Shown here piece by piece: positions 1 through 10,218 of a stretch of DNA of 64,000 bases. The stretch's first letter is position 1; the number at the start of each line of letters is the position of its first letter. Under the pieces are notes generated by a model. The model saw nothing but the letters and a program-made list of their open reading frames with translations. It had not been told where the DNA came from and searched no databases. A program made the position numbers and the translations under genes. This stretch comes from Flavobacterium sp. YJ01 (GTDB taxonomy: Bacteria; Bacteroidota; Bacteroidia; Flavobacteriales; Flavobacteriaceae), in contig NZ_CP119757.1 of the NCBI RefSeq assembly GCF_029320955.1, positions 868,001-932,000 of the forward strand, read 5' to 3'.

Positions 1-1115
1 TCTTCTGCTTTACGTAATTCAAACTGTGTTCTTCTAACCACTACTTCGTGACGGTGCTCAATAAAATAATGAATCATATCTTTCAGATTCAACATTTGAG
101 GGCGACCTTTTACTAATGCAATATTATTTACACTAAAAGAAGACTGTAATGAAGTATACTTATATAAGGTATTTAAAACTACGTTTGGCGTAGCATCGCG
201 CTTCAAGATATAAACGATACGCATACCATTTCTGTCCGATTCGTCACGAATATTGGCAATACCTTCGATTTTTTTCTCGTTAACTAAATCAGCCGTACGT
301 TTGATCATCTCGGCTTTGTTAACTTGATATGGAATTTCAGTAACGATGATGCATTCTCTTCCGTCAACTTCTTCAAAACCAACTTTTGCACGCATTACAA
401 TACGTCCTCTACCAGTTTTAAAAGCTTCGCGAACACCTTCATAACCATATATTACACCACCAGTTGGAAAATCTGGTGCTTTAATATGAGTCATTAATTC
501 ATCAACTTCAATATCATTATTATCTAAGTACGCTAAAGTACCATTGATAACCTCAGTTAAATTGTGTGGTGGCATATTGGTTGCCATACCAACCGCAATA
601 CCTGTAGCTCCGTTTACTAACAAAGTAGGAACTTTTGTAGGCATTACTTTTGGCTCATATAATGTATCGTCAAAGTTTAATTGAAAATCAACTGTTTCTT
701 TTTCGATATCTGCCATAATTTCCTCAGAAATCTTACGCATTCTAGCCTCAGTATAACGCATTGCCGCAGGACTGTCACCATCAACAGAACCAAAGTTACC
801 CTGGCCATCAACTAATAAATATCGCATACTCCACTCCTGAGCCATACGAACCATCGCGTCGTAAACAGAAGTATCTCCGTGCGGGTGGTACTTACCCAGA
901 ACCTCCCCTACAATTCTTGCAGATTTTTTATGGGCAGATCTAGAAGTTACACCTAAATCATACATTCCATAAAGAACTCTTCGATGTACTGGTTTCAAAC
1001 CATCTCTAACATCAGGAAGTGCTCTCGATACAATTACCGACATCGAATAATCGATGTAAGCTGACTTCATTTCATCTTCAATGTTAATAGGAATTAACTT
1101 TTCTCCTTCAGACAT
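1..1115 (-). CDS. gyrA: DNA gyrase subunit A, N-terminal part (cut by window edge)
   Basis: This is the breakage-and-reunion subunit of DNA gyrase, which works with GyrB to introduce negative supercoils. About 371 codons are present; the rest lies left of the window. Translating the reverse strand gives a start of [16 protein letters not shown], the quinolone-pocket motif [10 protein letters not shown] near residues 77-86 and the catalytic tyrosine in RYTEAR (about Tyr121). The residues matching E. coli Ser83 and Ala84 are Thr and Ser. The ATG at 1113-1115 is the natural family start. The gene diverges from clpC across about 257 bp. A weak -7-like TATCTTGG on the reverse strand (1155-1163) could be its promoter. 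Identity is certain; the C-terminal half cannot be judged. Confidence 0.97.
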   Translation of the reverse strand, partial: MSEGEKLIPINIEDEMKSAYIDYSMSVIVSRALPDVRDGLKPVHRRVLYGMYDLGVTSRSAHKKSARIVGEVLGKYHPHGDTSVYDAMVRMAQEWSMRYLLVDGQGNFGSVDGDSPAAMRYTEARMRKISEEIMADIEKETVDFQLNFDDTLYEPKVMPTKVPTLLVNGATGIAVGMATNMPPHNLTEVINGTLAYLDNNDIEVDELMTHIKAPDFPTGGVIYGYEGVREAFKTGRGRIVMRAKVGFEEVDGRECIIVTEIPYQVNKAEMIKRTADLVNEKKIEGIANIRDESDRNGMRIVYILKRDATPNVVLNTLYKYTSLQSSFSVNNIALVKGRPQMLNLKDMIHYFIEHRHEVVVRRTQFELRKAE

Positions 1116-1323
1116 AAGTTGTTATATTAAATAATTATAATAGTTTCAAAGCGTGCCAAGATACGTTTTTTTGAAATTTTTTCAGCTATTTACTTACACT
1201 TATTTCAATGATTTATTAACAACTTTATTTTGGCTTTTAGTTAATAAATTAAGCGTTTTTTAACGCTTTTATTGCCTTTTTTTTCGTCTATTAGCTGACA
1301 AGCATTCTCGAAGGGTACGGTTT

Positions 1324-1354
1324 TTGTTTTTAAATCAGTAATTCACTAAATTTA
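1324..1354 (+). promoter_or_regulatory. Probable clpC promoter
   Basis: TTG at 1324-1326, a 20-nt spacer, then TAAATTTA at 1347-1354, a 7-of-8 match to the Bacteroidota -7 element TAnnTTTG. Transcription would start near 1361, leaving a leader of about 12 nt. No Shine-Dalgarno sequence precedes the ATG at 1373. Confidence 0.45.
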
Positions 1355-1372
1355 CAATACCAATTATATATT

Positions 1373-3919
1373 ATGGATGATAATTTTTCACCAAGAGTAA
1401 AAGATGTTATTACGTACAGTAAAGAAGAGGCACTTCGTTTAGGGCACGACTTTATTGGTACCGAACATCTTATGCTGGGCATTTTAAGAGATGGTAACGG
1501 AAAAGCTATTCATATACTTAATAACCTAGCAGTCGATTTAGATCATTTACGCAGGAAAGTAGAAATACTGAGCCCAGCTAATCTAAGCGTTGAAGTAAAT
1601 GCAGAAAAGAAAAACCTTCACCTTACCCGACAGGCCGAAAGAGCCCTGAAGACCACTTTTCTTGAAGCTAAAGTATTTCAAAGCTCATCAATTAGCACCG
1701 CTCACTTGCTATTATGCATCTTACGAAACGAAAACGATCCAACAACCAAGCTATTGAATAAACTGAAAATAGATTATGACATAGCTAAAGAACAGTATTT
1801 AAATATGACTCCGAACGAAGAAGAATTCTTAGAAAACTTGCCAAGAAACGAATCGTATAATGACGATTCAGGACAAGATGACAGTCTTAAAGAAAGCAGT
1901 TTTAATAATCCCGCCAATAAGTCAAACAAAAAATCAAAAACTCCAGTTTTAGATAATTTTGGGAGAGATTTAACAGAAATGGCGGAAGAGGGAAAACTTG
2001 ACCCTGTTGTAGGACGCGAAAAAGAAATTGAACGTGTTTCTCAAATTTTAAGTAGAAGAAAAAAGAACAATCCGCTTCTTATTGGAGAACCTGGAGTTGG
2101 TAAATCTGCTATTGCAGAAGGATTAGCTTTGCGTATTATTCAAAAGAAAGTTTCTCGTATTCTTTTCAACAAACGTGTTGTAACTCTTGATTTGGCAAGT
2201 TTAGTTGCTGGAACAAAATACAGAGGACAATTTGAAGAAAGAATGAAAGCTGTGATGAACGAGCTTGAGAAAAACGATGATATTATTCTTTTTATTGATG
2301 AGATCCATACTATTGTAGGTGCTGGTGGAGCAACTGGTTCTCTTGATGCTTCAAACATGTTTAAACCTGCATTAGCAAGAGGAGAAATACAATGTATTGG
2401 TGCTACAACTCTTGATGAGTACAGACAATATATCGAGAAAGATGGTGCACTTGAAAGACGTTTCCAAAAAGTAATTGTAGAACCAACTTCTGTTGAAGAA
2501 ACAATTGCAATTTTAAATAACGTAAAAGACAAATATGAAGATCACCACAATGTAACTTATACACCAGAAGCAATTGAAGCTTGTGTTAAACTTACAGATC
2601 GTTATATGTCTGAGCGTTTTTTACCAGACAAAGCTATCGATGCTCTTGACGAAGCTGGTTCTCGCGTACATATTACCAATATTGATGTTCCTAAACAAAT
2701 TTTAGATTTAGAGCGTCAATTAGAAGAAGTTCGTGAGCTTAAAAATATGGTTGTTAAAAAACAAAAATATGAAGAAGCTGCTAAACTTCGCGATGACGAA
2801 AAACGCATAGAAAAAGACTTAGCTGTTGCTCAAGAACAATGGGAAGAAGATTCTAAAAACAACAGAATTGAAGTTACAGAAGATAATGTTGCTGATGTTG
2901 TTTCGATGATGACTGGAATTCCTGTAAATAGAATTGCACAAACTGAAAGCAATAAATTGGCACAATTGCCTGAATTAATTCAAAATAAAGTAATTGGTCA
3001 AAATGAAGCCGTTCTTAAAATTGCGCGTTCTATTCAACGTAACAGAGCCGGACTTAAAGATCCAAATAAACCAATTGGTTCATTCATTTTCTTAGGTCAA
3101 ACTGGAGTTGGTAAAACGCAATTAGCTAAAGTATTAGCTAAAGAATTATTTGATTCTGAAGACGCTTTAGTTCGTATTGACATGAGTGAATACATGGAGA
3201 AATTCGCAATTTCTCGTTTAGTTGGAGCGCCTCCAGGATACGTTGGTTACGAAGAAGGTGGTCAATTGACTGAAAAAGTTCGTAGAAAACCATATTGTGT
3301 GGTTCTTTTAGACGAGATCGAAAAAGCACATCCAGATGTATTCAATATGATGCTTCAAGTTTTAGATGATGGATATTTGACAGATAGTTTAGGTCGTAAA
3401 ATTGACTTCAAAAACACGATCATCATTATGACATCTAACGTTGGAGCTCGTCAATTGAAAGATTTCGGACAAGGAGTTGGATTCGGTACCGCTGCAAGAA
3501 CAGCTCAGGCTGATGAAAATTCAAAAAGCATTATCGAAAACGCTTTGAAGAAAACTTTTGCTCCTGAGTTCTTAAACAGAATTGATGACGTAATTGTATT
3601 TAATGCGCTTGAAAAAGCAGATATCGATTTGATTATCGAAATCGAATTGAAAAAACTGTATTCTCGTATTGCAGAGTTAGGTTACAAATTAAGCTTAACT
3701 GACAAAGCAAAAGCGTTTATTGCTGAAAAAGGTTTCGACAAACAATTTGGAGCAAGACCTCTTAAAAGAGCTATCCAAAAATATGTTGAAGATTTATTAG
3801 CAGAAGAAATCATTACTTCGAAAATACATTCAGGCGATGAGATTATGATGGATCTTAAAGACGATTCACAAGAATTATCAGTAGAAATTCATAAAGCTGA
3901 AGAGCCGACTAATCAATAA
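1373..3919 (+). CDS. clpC: ATP-dependent Clp protease ATP-binding subunit ClpC
   Basis: This is an AAA+ unfoldase that feeds proteins to ClpP in the cytoplasm. Over 848 residues it shows the double Clp N-domain (about 1-145), an acidic linker, and a first AAA module with Walker A GEPGVGKS (about 238-245) and Walker B ILFIDEIH (about 305). A UVR-like middle segment ([14 protein letters not shown], about 464) follows, then a second AAA module with GQTGVGKT (about 576) and [11 protein letters not shown] (about 643). A VGFG motif near residue 700 matches the ClpP-docking loop. The UVR segment and its length favour ClpC over ClpB or ClpA. No ClpP or adaptor gene lies nearby. It is monocistronic, with a strong terminator downstream. 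Confidence 0.97.
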   Translation: MDDNFSPRVKDVITYSKEEALRLGHDFIGTEHLMLGILRDGNGKAIHILNNLAVDLDHLRRKVEILSPANLSVEVNAEKKNLHLTRQAERALKTTFLEAKVFQSSSISTAHLLLCILRNENDPTTKLLNKLKIDYDIAKEQYLNMTPNEEEFLENLPRNESYNDDSGQDDSLKESSFNNPANKSNKKSKTPVLDNFGRDLTEMAEEGKLDPVVGREKEIERVSQILSRRKKNNPLLIGEPGVGKSAIAEGLALRIIQKKVSRILFNKRVVTLDLASLVAGTKYRGQFEERMKAVMNELEKNDDIILFIDEIHTIVGAGGATGSLDASNMFKPALARGEIQCIGATTLDEYRQYIEKDGALERRFQKVIVEPTSVEETIAILNNVKDKYEDHHNVTYTPEAIEACVKLTDRYMSERFLPDKAIDALDEAGSRVHITNIDVPKQILDLERQLEEVRELKNMVVKKQKYEEAAKLRDDEKRIEKDLAVAQEQWEEDSKNNRIEVTEDNVADVVSMMTGIPVNRIAQTESNKLAQLPELIQNKVIGQNEAVLKIARSIQRNRAGLKDPNKPIGSFIFLGQTGVGKTQLAKVLAKELFDSEDALVRIDMSEYMEKFAISRLVGAPPGYVGYEEGGQLTEKVRRKPYCVVLLDEIEKAHPDVFNMMLQVLDDGYLTDSLGRKIDFKNTIIIMTSNVGARQLKDFGQGVGFGTAARTAQADENSKSIIENALKKTFAPEFLNRIDDVIVFNALEKADIDLIIEIELKKLYSRIAELGYKLSLTDKAKAFIAEKGFDKQFGARPLKRAIQKYVEDLLAEEIITSKIHSGDEIMMDLKDDSQELSVEIHKAEEPTNQ

Positions 3920-3947
3920 ATTAGTTAAATTTTATAACACAAATAAC

Positions 3948-3987
3948 ATGCCCGTTACGTTTTCATAACATAACGGGCATTTTTTTT
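3948..3987 (+). terminator. Rho-independent terminator of clpC
   Basis: Perfect 10-bp stem ATGCCCGTTA / TAACGGGCAT with a 13-nt loop, followed by seven T. Confidence 0.9.
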
Positions 3988-4059
3988 GGATAATTTACTA
4001 TCTTTAGTAAAAGCAAATAGCTATTTTTGAATTTAAATTCTATAACATAAAAATAAAAT

Positions 4060-5427
4060 ATGCTTCAAAACAAAGTCATTTTAGGCAGCGAAGAATGGTG
4101 CTCATTTCCAGAACTTGGAATTCCAACAATCAAAGCTCGTGTTGATTCTGGCGCCAAAACTTCGGCAATGCACGCTTTAAACATAGCTCCTTTTATAAAA
4201 AATGATGCCAATTGGGTAAAGTTTGATATTAATCCGATTCAGAATAATATCAAAACCATTATTCATTGTGAAGCGCCTTTGGTTGACAAACGAATTGTAA
4301 AAAGTTCAAGCGGTTTTAGAGAACATCGCTACGTAATCCAGACCAGCTTAAAAATTGGCGATGCAAAATGGCCAATCGAAATGACTTTGACTAATCGTGA
4401 TTCTATGGGTTTTAGAATGCTTTTAGGACGTGAAGCAATGAGCGGAAGGGTTTTGGTCGATCCTGAACAAAAATATCTTTTAGGACAGCCAACAGCTGAA
4501 TCATTAAAAGAATTATACCAAAACTCAGAAAAAGCAAGTTCTGGTTTACGAATTGGTGTTTTAGCCAGTAATCCGGAATTATACAGCAATAAAAGAATCA
4601 TGGAAGCGGGCGAAATGCGAGGTCATGAAATGCATTTTTTAAACATCAAAGAATGCTATATGAAACTCGATGCTAAAACTCCTGAAATTCATTATAGAGG
4701 CGGAAAGATTCTGAATCAATTTGATGCCATTATTCCGAGAATTAGACCAAGCATTACCTTTTATGGCTGCGCTTTGACACGTCAGTTTGAAGCTTTGAAG
4801 GTTTTTGTTTTAAATTCTGCTACAGCAATCACGCAATCTCGTGATAAATTGTATTCACTACAATTATTACTAAATAGCGGAATTGATATTCCAACTACTG
4901 GATTTGCTAATTCTCCGCTTGATACAGACAACTTAATCAAAATGGTTGGAGGTTCGCCTTTAATTGTGAAATTATTAGAGGGAACACAAGGAAAAGGGGT
5001 TGTTTTGGCCGAAACAAAAAAAGCTGCAGAAAGTGTTATTAATGCTTTTAAAAGCTTAAATGCTAATATTCTAGTTCAAGAATTCATTAAAGAAGCAAAT
5101 GGAAAAGATATTCGTTGTTTTGTTATTGACGGAAAAGTTGTGGCCGCAATTCAGCGTGAAGCAATGCCAGGAGAATTTAGAGCTAATATTCACTTAGGCG
5201 GAACTGCTTCTGTAATCAAAGTAACTGCCGAAGAGAAAAAAATCGCCATTAAAGCCGCAAAAGCAATGGACTTAAAAGTTGCTGGAGTTGATATTATTCG
5301 TTCTTCGAAAGGACCTTTATTATTGGAAGTTAACTCTTCGCCAGGTCTTGAAGGAATTGAAGGCGCAACTAATAAAGATGTCGCTGGAGAAATGATTAAA
5401 GCTATTGAAAAGAATTTCAAACTATAA
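4060..5427 (+). CDS. rimK: Fused retropepsin-like protease (RimB type) and RimK-type glutamate ligase
   Basis: This is a two-domain protein of 455 residues. Residues 1 to about 150 match the RimB / ATP-dependent zinc protease family (DUF785), with the retropepsin-like motif DSGAKTSA at 29-36. Residues from about 160 to the end form a RimK ATP-grasp ligase; the start [13 protein letters not shown] resembles stand-alone RimK (about 300 residues). In other bacteria RimK adds glutamates to the C-terminus of ribosomal protein S6, and RimB removes them. A fusion would place writer and eraser in one chain. The substrate is inferred from family only. The gene is monocistronic with its own terminator. 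Confidence 0.85.
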   Translation: MLQNKVILGSEEWCSFPELGIPTIKARVDSGAKTSAMHALNIAPFIKNDANWVKFDINPIQNNIKTIIHCEAPLVDKRIVKSSSGFREHRYVIQTSLKIGDAKWPIEMTLTNRDSMGFRMLLGREAMSGRVLVDPEQKYLLGQPTAESLKELYQNSEKASSGLRIGVLASNPELYSNKRIMEAGEMRGHEMHFLNIKECYMKLDAKTPEIHYRGGKILNQFDAIIPRIRPSITFYGCALTRQFEALKVFVLNSATAITQSRDKLYSLQLLLNSGIDIPTTGFANSPLDTDNLIKMVGGSPLIVKLLEGTQGKGVVLAETKKAAESVINAFKSLNANILVQEFIKEANGKDIRCFVIDGKVVAAIQREAMPGEFRANIHLGGTASVIKVTAEEKKIAIKAAKAMDLKVAGVDIIRSSKGPLLLEVNSSPGLEGIEGATNKDVAGEMIKAIEKNFKL

Positions 5428-5467
5428 TTAAGTTCATTTAAACTTAATACAGCACAAATAATTTAGC

Positions 5468-5506
5468 AGCTTTGTTAAAGTTTCGAACTTTGACAAAGCT
5501 TTTTTA
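5468..5506 (+). terminator. Terminator of the rimK fusion gene
   Basis: Inverted repeat AGCTTTGTTAAAGTT / AACTTTGACAAAGCT (one mismatch) with a short TCG loop and a following T-run. Confidence 0.9.
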
Positions 5507-5527
5507 TTTAACTTTAAAATAAAAAAC

Positions 5528-6046
5528 ATGCATTTTCCTTATTTAGACATTATCATACGAAGCGTTGCTGTCTACTTCTTCATGACAATTGCCTTGAGAA
5601 TCTTTGGCAAAAAAGAACTTTCGCAATTAAATACAGCCGACATAATTCTTATTCTTTTAATTAGTAATTCTGTTCAAAATGCTATGGTTGGTCCTGACAC
5701 AAGCCTAATAGGTGGTTTGGTTGCCGCTTTAGTTCTTTTTACAATAAATTTTATAATCAAAAAACTTACGCGCAAATACAAAACATTGGGCGATTTATTA
5801 CTTGATAAACCTCAAATTCTAATTCACGACGGAAAGCTAGATTTTAAAGCTTTAAGCAAACTGGATATCTCTGATGAAGAATTAAAAGAAGCGATGCGAG
5901 AACACGGAATTGAGTTCTTTAAAAACGTAAAACTCGCAATGCTAGAAATTGACGGAACAATAAGTATTATATCTGAAGACCAGAAAAACTTAAAGCAAAC
6001 GCATTATAAAAGAAAACACAATCACAAAAATCTACAGAAATTCTGA
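5528..6046 (+). CDS. DUF421 (YetF-like) membrane protein
   Basis: 172 residues, matching the DUF421/YetF family. Hydrophobic segments lie near residues 8-25, 37-55 and 60-80, with the family phrase GKKELSQLNTADIILILLISN. A small soluble domain follows (about 90-155, KPQILIHDGKLDFKAL to MLEIDGTISII). The C-terminus is lysine- and histidine-rich. The biochemical function of the family is unclear; Bacillus members are linked to spores or membrane stress. It starts 21 nt after the previous terminator, so a promoter must be very close or overlap it. Family assignment is firm, role unknown. Confidence 0.85.
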   Translation: MHFPYLDIIIRSVAVYFFMTIALRIFGKKELSQLNTADIILILLISNSVQNAMVGPDTSLIGGLVAALVLFTINFIIKKLTRKYKTLGDLLLDKPQILIHDGKLDFKALSKLDISDEELKEAMREHGIEFFKNVKLAMLEIDGTISIISEDQKNLKQTHYKRKHNHKNLQKF

Positions 6047-6059
6047 TTTTAGATTTATA

Positions 6060-6090
6060 AAAAAAGCCGATTTCAAAAAGAAACCGGCAT
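6060..6090. terminator. Bidirectional terminator between the DUF421 gene and the phosphate transporter
   Basis: Stem GCCGATTTC / GAAACCGGC (one mismatch) at 6066-6088, loop AAAAA. Read leftward it ends in seven T, so it is best suited to the reverse-strand transporter gene. Confidence 0.75.
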
Positions 6091-6145
6091 TTAAAATATT
6101 TAGACAAAATGCGAATTTAAATCTCACATTTCTCAATAATCTATT

Positions 6146-7480
6146 TTACGAAATAAATACGCTTAGCACAAAATAAACCATACCTGCCAATAAAGCAGAA
6201 ATCGGAATAGTCAAAATCCAAGCCCAGATTAAACTTACGGTAACTCCCCAGCGTACTGCAGAAACACGTTTTGTTAATCCAACACCAATAATAGATCCTG
6301 TAATAGTATGCGTTGTACTTACTGGAATTTTTAAGTGCTCTGTAAAGTAAAGTGTCAAAGCTCCTGCAGTTTCAGCAGCAACACCTTCGAACGAACTTAC
6401 TTTTGTGATTTTAGAACCCATTGTTTTTACAATTTTCCATCCACCACTTAAAGTTCCCGCAGCAATTGCAGAATAACATGCTAAAGGAATCCAACTTGGC
6501 ATTACACCTTTAATTCCTAAATCATCATTTGGAAGCACAACATCCAACCAAGCATCCATATGAACTCCTGGATTTGTATTGATATATACCGCAACCGCAG
6601 CTGCAATAATTCCCATTACTTTTTGAGAATCGTTACCTCCGTGACCTAAACTAAAAGCCGCAGAAGACAGTAACTGCATTTTTTTCAAAGCTGCATCTGC
6701 TTGGTGTAAATTTAAACTGCTAAATATCAAACAAAAAGCACTAACTGTCAAGATGATAAAAGCAACTAAAAACCATTTAATATTATGAGAATCAAAAGCT
6801 ACACTCCAAAAATGTGAATCAAATCTTGGCTTATCAATCTTTTCATAAGGAACCATTTGGTAGTAAACAAATAAAATAGTTGCAATCATTAATGCGATTG
6901 TAAATATTTTAGGTCCGATACTTTTACGTGAAGCATTTAGCAACCAGATTGAAATTAAATAAGAAGCTAAAGCTCCTAAAAGCGGTGCAAGAACAATAAA
7001 AGCAATAATGATGATAACCCCCGAAGGCATTCCGCCATCTTTCCCGGCCTTATACCAACTTACAATTTCATACCAATAATGAGTTGCTCCGTCTTCACCT
7101 ACATAACCTGAGAATCCGTGAACTGCAATAGCGTGCGCCACAGCTGCACCAGCAAAACCACCAATTAATGTGTGCGAAGAACTTGACGGAATTCCTAGCC
7201 ACCAAGTTAATAAGTTCCAGCATATTGCCGCAATAACTCCGGCTAAAATAACCACTAGGTTAATTTCCATTGTGTGCGCTGTTTTAGCAACAGTATCTGC
7301 AACACCAAATCCAAAAACCCAATAGGCAAGAAAGTTAAAAAATGCTGCCCAGACAACCGCCTGAAAAGGTGTCAAAACCTTTGTTGCAACAACAGTCGCT
7401 ATAGCATTTGCCGCATCATGAAAACCATTGATGTAATCAAAAATTAAAGCTAATACTATAATTAATATAAGTAGCGTCAT
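6146..7480 (-). CDS. Inorganic phosphate transporter, PiT family
   Basis: This is a low-affinity phosphate permease of the inner membrane, 444 residues with about ten membrane segments. The two repeated PiT signature regions are visible: GFHDAANAIATVVATKVL near the N-terminus (about 20-37), and SLGHGGNDSQKVMGIIAAA in the second half (about 280). The pattern IPSSSSHTLIGGFAGAA and its partner IPVSTTHTITGSIIGVGL mark the two halves of the inverted repeat. It lies 30 nt downstream of a DUF47 gene on the same strand, the usual Bacteroidota arrangement, and ends at a bidirectional terminator. Pit versus a related phosphate/sulfate permease cannot be fully separated from sequence alone. Confidence 0.92.
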   Translation of the reverse strand: MTLLILIIVLALIFDYINGFHDAANAIATVVATKVLTPFQAVVWAAFFNFLAYWVFGFGVADTVAKTAHTMEINLVVILAGVIAAICWNLLTWWLGIPSSSSHTLIGGFAGAAVAHAIAVHGFSGYVGEDGATHYWYEIVSWYKAGKDGGMPSGVIIIIAFIVLAPLLGALASYLISIWLLNASRKSIGPKIFTIALMIATILFVYYQMVPYEKIDKPRFDSHFWSVAFDSHNIKWFLVAFIILTVSAFCLIFSSLNLHQADAALKKMQLLSSAAFSLGHGGNDSQKVMGIIAAAVAVYINTNPGVHMDAWLDVVLPNDDLGIKGVMPSWIPLACYSAIAAGTLSGGWKIVKTMGSKITKVSSFEGVAAETAGALTLYFTEHLKIPVSTTHTITGSIIGVGLTKRVSAVRWGVTVSLIWAWILTIPISALLAGMVYFVLSVFIS

Positions 7481-7510
7481 AAAATTATAACTTCAGAATG
7501 AAAAATTGAA

Positions 7511-8155
7511 TTAAGAATGTTTTACAGAAATAGATTCTAGTATATTCGCAACACTCTTACATTTGTCTGTTGCTGATTCTAAAACAGATAATACTTCTTT
7601 ATATTTAATAATATTTTTAGCATCTGTTTCGTTTTCAAAAATTTCAAAAACTGCTTTGTTATATACGTTATCAGACTTGTTTTCTAATTTATTAATTCTA
7701 GAACAAGCATCTTTAATAACTTTAAAGTTCTGTAAATTTCTCAATTCTTTTACAGCACTATCAATATTTTGGCAAGCTTCAAGATTGATTTCGGTCATTT
7801 TTCTGATAGATTTTGTAATCTTATCAACCTGATACAATCTCATACGGCTTGATGCACCATGAAGATAATCGGCAACGTTGTCAATTGAAGTAATTAACGT
7901 GTGAATATCTTCTCTGTCAAATGGAGTAATAAAGTTTCTGCTTAACTCAAGGTTTGTCTGACGTGTAATGTCTTCCCCTTTTTGTTCTAATTCGTCAATT
8001 TTTTGAAAAAGAATTTCTCTTTCTTTTAATGGTAAATTTACAGCTTCGTGTAAGTTAGAAGCTAATTCAATTAAATTGCTTGAAGCCTCTTCAAAAAGTG
8101 GAAAGAATTTTTTGTCTTTCGGCACTAAAAATTGGAAAATACTGTTTATTGACAT
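7511..8155 (-). CDS. DUF47 (PhoU-like) phosphate transport accessory protein
   Basis: 214 residues, all-helical, soluble, matching the DUF47 / PhoU-like family that accompanies Pit transporters. The start MSINSIFQFLVPKDKKFFPLFEEA and the central phrase TPFDREDIHTLITSIDNVADYL are characteristic, with the acidic E/DxxxD metal-binding pattern of PhoU folds. It is translated just upstream of the phosphate transporter, so the two are probably co-transcribed. The likely role is to control or stabilise the transporter; this is inferred from linkage. Confidence 0.9.
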   Translation of the reverse strand: MSINSIFQFLVPKDKKFFPLFEEASSNLIELASNLHEAVNLPLKEREILFQKIDELEQKGEDITRQTNLELSRNFITPFDREDIHTLITSIDNVADYLHGASSRMRLYQVDKITKSIRKMTEINLEACQNIDSAVKELRNLQNFKVIKDACSRINKLENKSDNVYNKAVFEIFENETDAKNIIKYKEVLSVLESATDKCKSVANILESISVKHS

Positions 8156-8174
8156 TGTTTTATTTTTGATACCG

Positions 8175-8182
8175 CAAAATTA
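8175..8182 (-). promoter_or_regulatory. Candidate -7 element of the DUF47/Pit operon
   Basis: Reverse-strand TAATTTTG is a perfect TAnnTTTG, ending 20 nt before the DUF47 ATG. A TTG lies 16 nt upstream of it, slightly closer than usual. Confidence 0.5.
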
Positions 8183-8203
8183 CTTCAATAATATTTTGCA
8201 ATG

Positions 8204-9730
8204 TTAAGCCATTGTTAACAAATCGTTTTCTATTTGGAAACTCTTAAGGAATAAAACCGTGTTTTCTATGTCATTATGTAAGATTCGATCTTCTTTTACT
8301 AAAGGCACAACTTCTCTATAGCTGTTAACAAACATTTCGATAAAATTACTTGATTTTAGTGGCTCTCTATACGCAATTGCTTGTGAAGCATTCAACAATT
8401 CAATTGCTAAAATACGTTCTAAATTGTCTAAAATTCGTAAGGCTTTTGTTGCTCCGTTTGCTCCCATACTCACATGATCTTCCTGACCGTTGCTAGAAAC
8501 GATACTATCTATACTTGATGGTGTTGCCAATTGCTTGTTCTGGCTCGCAATACTTGCTGCGGTGTATTGCGGAATCATAAATCCTGAATTTAATCCTGGA
8601 TTATCTACCAAAAATGCAGGAAGATTACGCAAACCTGAAATTAATTGATACGTTCTTCTTTCAGAAATACTTCCTAATTCTGCTAAAGCAATCGCCATAA
8701 AGTCTAAAGCCAAAGCTAAAGGCTGTCCGTGGAAATTTCCACCAGAAATAATCTGATCTGCCTCTATAAATATATTAGGATTATCAGTTACCGAATTAAT
8801 TTCGGTTTTGAATACTTTTCTAACGTAATCAATTGCATCTTTTGAAGCTCCGTGAACTTGAGGCATACAACGGAAAGAATACGGATCTTGAACGTGTTTC
8901 TTTTCTTGAGCAATAATTTCACTTCCGTCTAAGAATTCAGTAATTCTTTGCGCCGTTACGATTTGTCCTTTGTGTGGACGAATATAATGTATCAATTCAT
9001 TAAATGGCTCAATTCTTCCATCAAAACCTTCTAAAGAAATTGTTCCAATTAAATCTGCCAAATAAGAATATTTATAAGCTTTAATTAAAATATGAGCTCC
9101 ATAAGCACTCATAAACTGAGTTCCGTTTAATAAAGCCAAACCTTCTTTTGACTGTAAAACGATTGGTTCCCAGTTAAAATGTTTTAGAACCTCAGCAGAA
9201 GCTACTTTTTTTCCTTCAAAAAGAACAATTCCTTCTCCAATTAATGGTAAAGATAAATGTGCTAAAGGAGCTAAATCTCCAGAAGCTCCAAGCGAACCTT
9301 GGGTATATATTATTGGAAGAATATCATTATTATAAAAATCAACTAATCGCTGCAATGTAATTAACTGAACGCCAGAGTGCCCATAACTTAAAGATTGAAT
9401 TTTAAGCAACAACATCATTTTTACGATTTCAGCAGGAACTTCCTCTCCTGTTCCGCAAGCATGAGATTTTACTAGATTTTCCTGAAGTTTAGATAAGTTT
9501 TCATTAGAAATTTTTACACTATATAAAGATCCAAAACCAGTATTAATTCCATAGATTGGCGCTGTGTGTGTTGCCATTTTTTTATCTAAATAATCACGGC
9601 ATTTCTGAACGTTCACTTTAGCTTCTTCAGATAATTCAAGCATTTTATTATTGCCTAAAATCTCTTGTAATGTTTCTAAAGTTATAGTTTCAGTACTTAT
9701 ATAATGGATCTCTCTCATGACGTTTTTCAA
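8204..9730 (-). CDS. hutH: Histidine ammonia-lyase
   Basis: This enzyme deaminates histidine to urocanate, the first step of histidine breakdown, using the self-formed MIO cofactor. The 508 residues include the MIO triad Ala-Ser-Gly in GSLGASGDLAPLAHL (149-151), the tyrosine in YGINTGFG (Tyr60) and QEDHVSMGANGA. His90-Ala91 in the substrate pocket (KSHACGTG) favours histidine lyase over the tyrosine lyases of flexirubin clusters, which have SHSSG. A second in-frame Met at residue 5 (9718) is an equally plausible start: the -7-like GAATTTTG (9741-9748, reverse) would place transcription start very near 9735. No other hut gene is adjacent, so it appears to stand alone. Confidence 0.92.
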   Translation of the reverse strand: MKNVMREIHYISTETITLETLQEILGNNKMLELSEEAKVNVQKCRDYLDKKMATHTAPIYGINTGFGSLYSVKISNENLSKLQENLVKSHACGTGEEVPAEIVKMMLLLKIQSLSYGHSGVQLITLQRLVDFYNNDILPIIYTQGSLGASGDLAPLAHLSLPLIGEGIVLFEGKKVASAEVLKHFNWEPIVLQSKEGLALLNGTQFMSAYGAHILIKAYKYSYLADLIGTISLEGFDGRIEPFNELIHYIRPHKGQIVTAQRITEFLDGSEIIAQEKKHVQDPYSFRCMPQVHGASKDAIDYVRKVFKTEINSVTDNPNIFIEADQIISGGNFHGQPLALALDFMAIALAELGSISERRTYQLISGLRNLPAFLVDNPGLNSGFMIPQYTAASIASQNKQLATPSSIDSIVSSNGQEDHVSMGANGATKALRILDNLERILAIELLNASQAIAYREPLKSSNFIEMFVNSYREVVPLVKEDRILHNDIENTVLFLKSFQIENDLLTMA

Positions 9731-9748
9731 TTTAAGACGTCAAAATTC

Positions 9749-10052
9749 AACAAATCAATATTAAAAAGCAACATTTTATCACAATAATTAAAATTTCACT
9801 AAATGGAATTCCGCGCTTTTAATTTATTCTTAATACAGAACATCTCGGTTTTTTAGTCTTTTTTAGCAGTTTTTCATTAAAATCCAACTCTTTACAAAGA
9901 AAGAATCCACAAAAAATACCTCTTTAAATATATCAAAACCTCAAATTAGCATATCGAATTTTAACAAATACTCAATATTGAATTATCGGAATTTGAATTA
10001 TTAAAATATTCGCAAAAAGGCAATAAGGGTTTTTAATCCTACTTAAAAACTG
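9749..10052. other. AT-rich gap between hutH and the threonine leader
   Basis: About 300 bp between divergent units. I see no open frame with family resemblance, no strong hairpin and no repeat shared with other gaps. It presumably carries upstream promoter regions of hutH and of the threonine operon. Confidence 0.5.
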
Positions 10053-10060
10053 TACTTTTG
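10053..10060 (+). promoter_or_regulatory. -7 element of the threonine operon leader transcript
   Basis: TACTTTTG is an exact TAnnTTTG. Transcription would start near 10066, only about six bases before the leader-peptide ATG at 10072. The -33 region (around 10030) is T-rich but lacks a clean TTG. Confidence 0.6.
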
Positions 10061-10071
10061 AAAAATCAAAA

Positions 10072-10173
10072 ATGAAAAGTAACAGCACAAAATATCAATC
10101 TACAATGACAACTCCAACTCGAGTTGCAATTGCTGCTACCATTATTTCTACTACAACAACTACTACCCCTTAG
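10072..10173 (+). CDS. thrL: Threonine operon leader peptide (attenuator)
   Basis: This 33-codon open frame is too short for routine gene calling. It lies 186 bp upstream of thrA on the same strand. Twelve of 33 residues are Thr, and it ends Ala-Thr-Ile-Ile-Ser followed by six Thr codons in a row, Pro and TAG. The E. coli thrL peptide is likewise rich in Thr and Ile, because the operon responds to both amino acids. A start at the second Met (10105) would give 22 residues, close to the E. coli length. Ribosome stalling on the Thr run would control pairing of the RNA just downstream. Function is inferred from composition and position; I could not compare other genomes. Confidence 0.8.
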   Translation: MKSNSTKYQSTMTTPTRVAIAATIISTTTTTTP

Positions 10174-10218
10174 GGGTATACAATTTTACATATAATCCTA
10201 GGTTACCTATACTTTTTT
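10165..10218 (+). promoter_or_regulatory. Possible attenuator with mutually exclusive helices
   Basis: Three short helices overlap. CCCC/GGGG (10166-10176) begins at the last Thr codon and spans the leader stop codon. TAGGGGTATA (10171-10180) can pair with TATAATCCTA (10191-10200), with one mismatch and one wobble. TAGG/CCTA (10199-10209) is followed three bases later by six T (10213-10218). Neighbouring helices share bases, as in a 1:2 / 2:3 / 3:4 attenuator. The last stem is only 4 bp, so the terminator assignment is weak. Confidence 0.4.

Noticed and set aside
2140..2532. Reverse-strand 130-codon frame inside clpC
   Set aside because: Antisense shadow of a highly conserved AAA module; composition is not protein-like.
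8204..9730. Tyrosine ammonia-lyase of a flexirubin or aryl polyene cluster
   Set aside because: The pocket residues His-Ala (KSHACGTG) are those of histidine lyases and no polyene genes are nearby.
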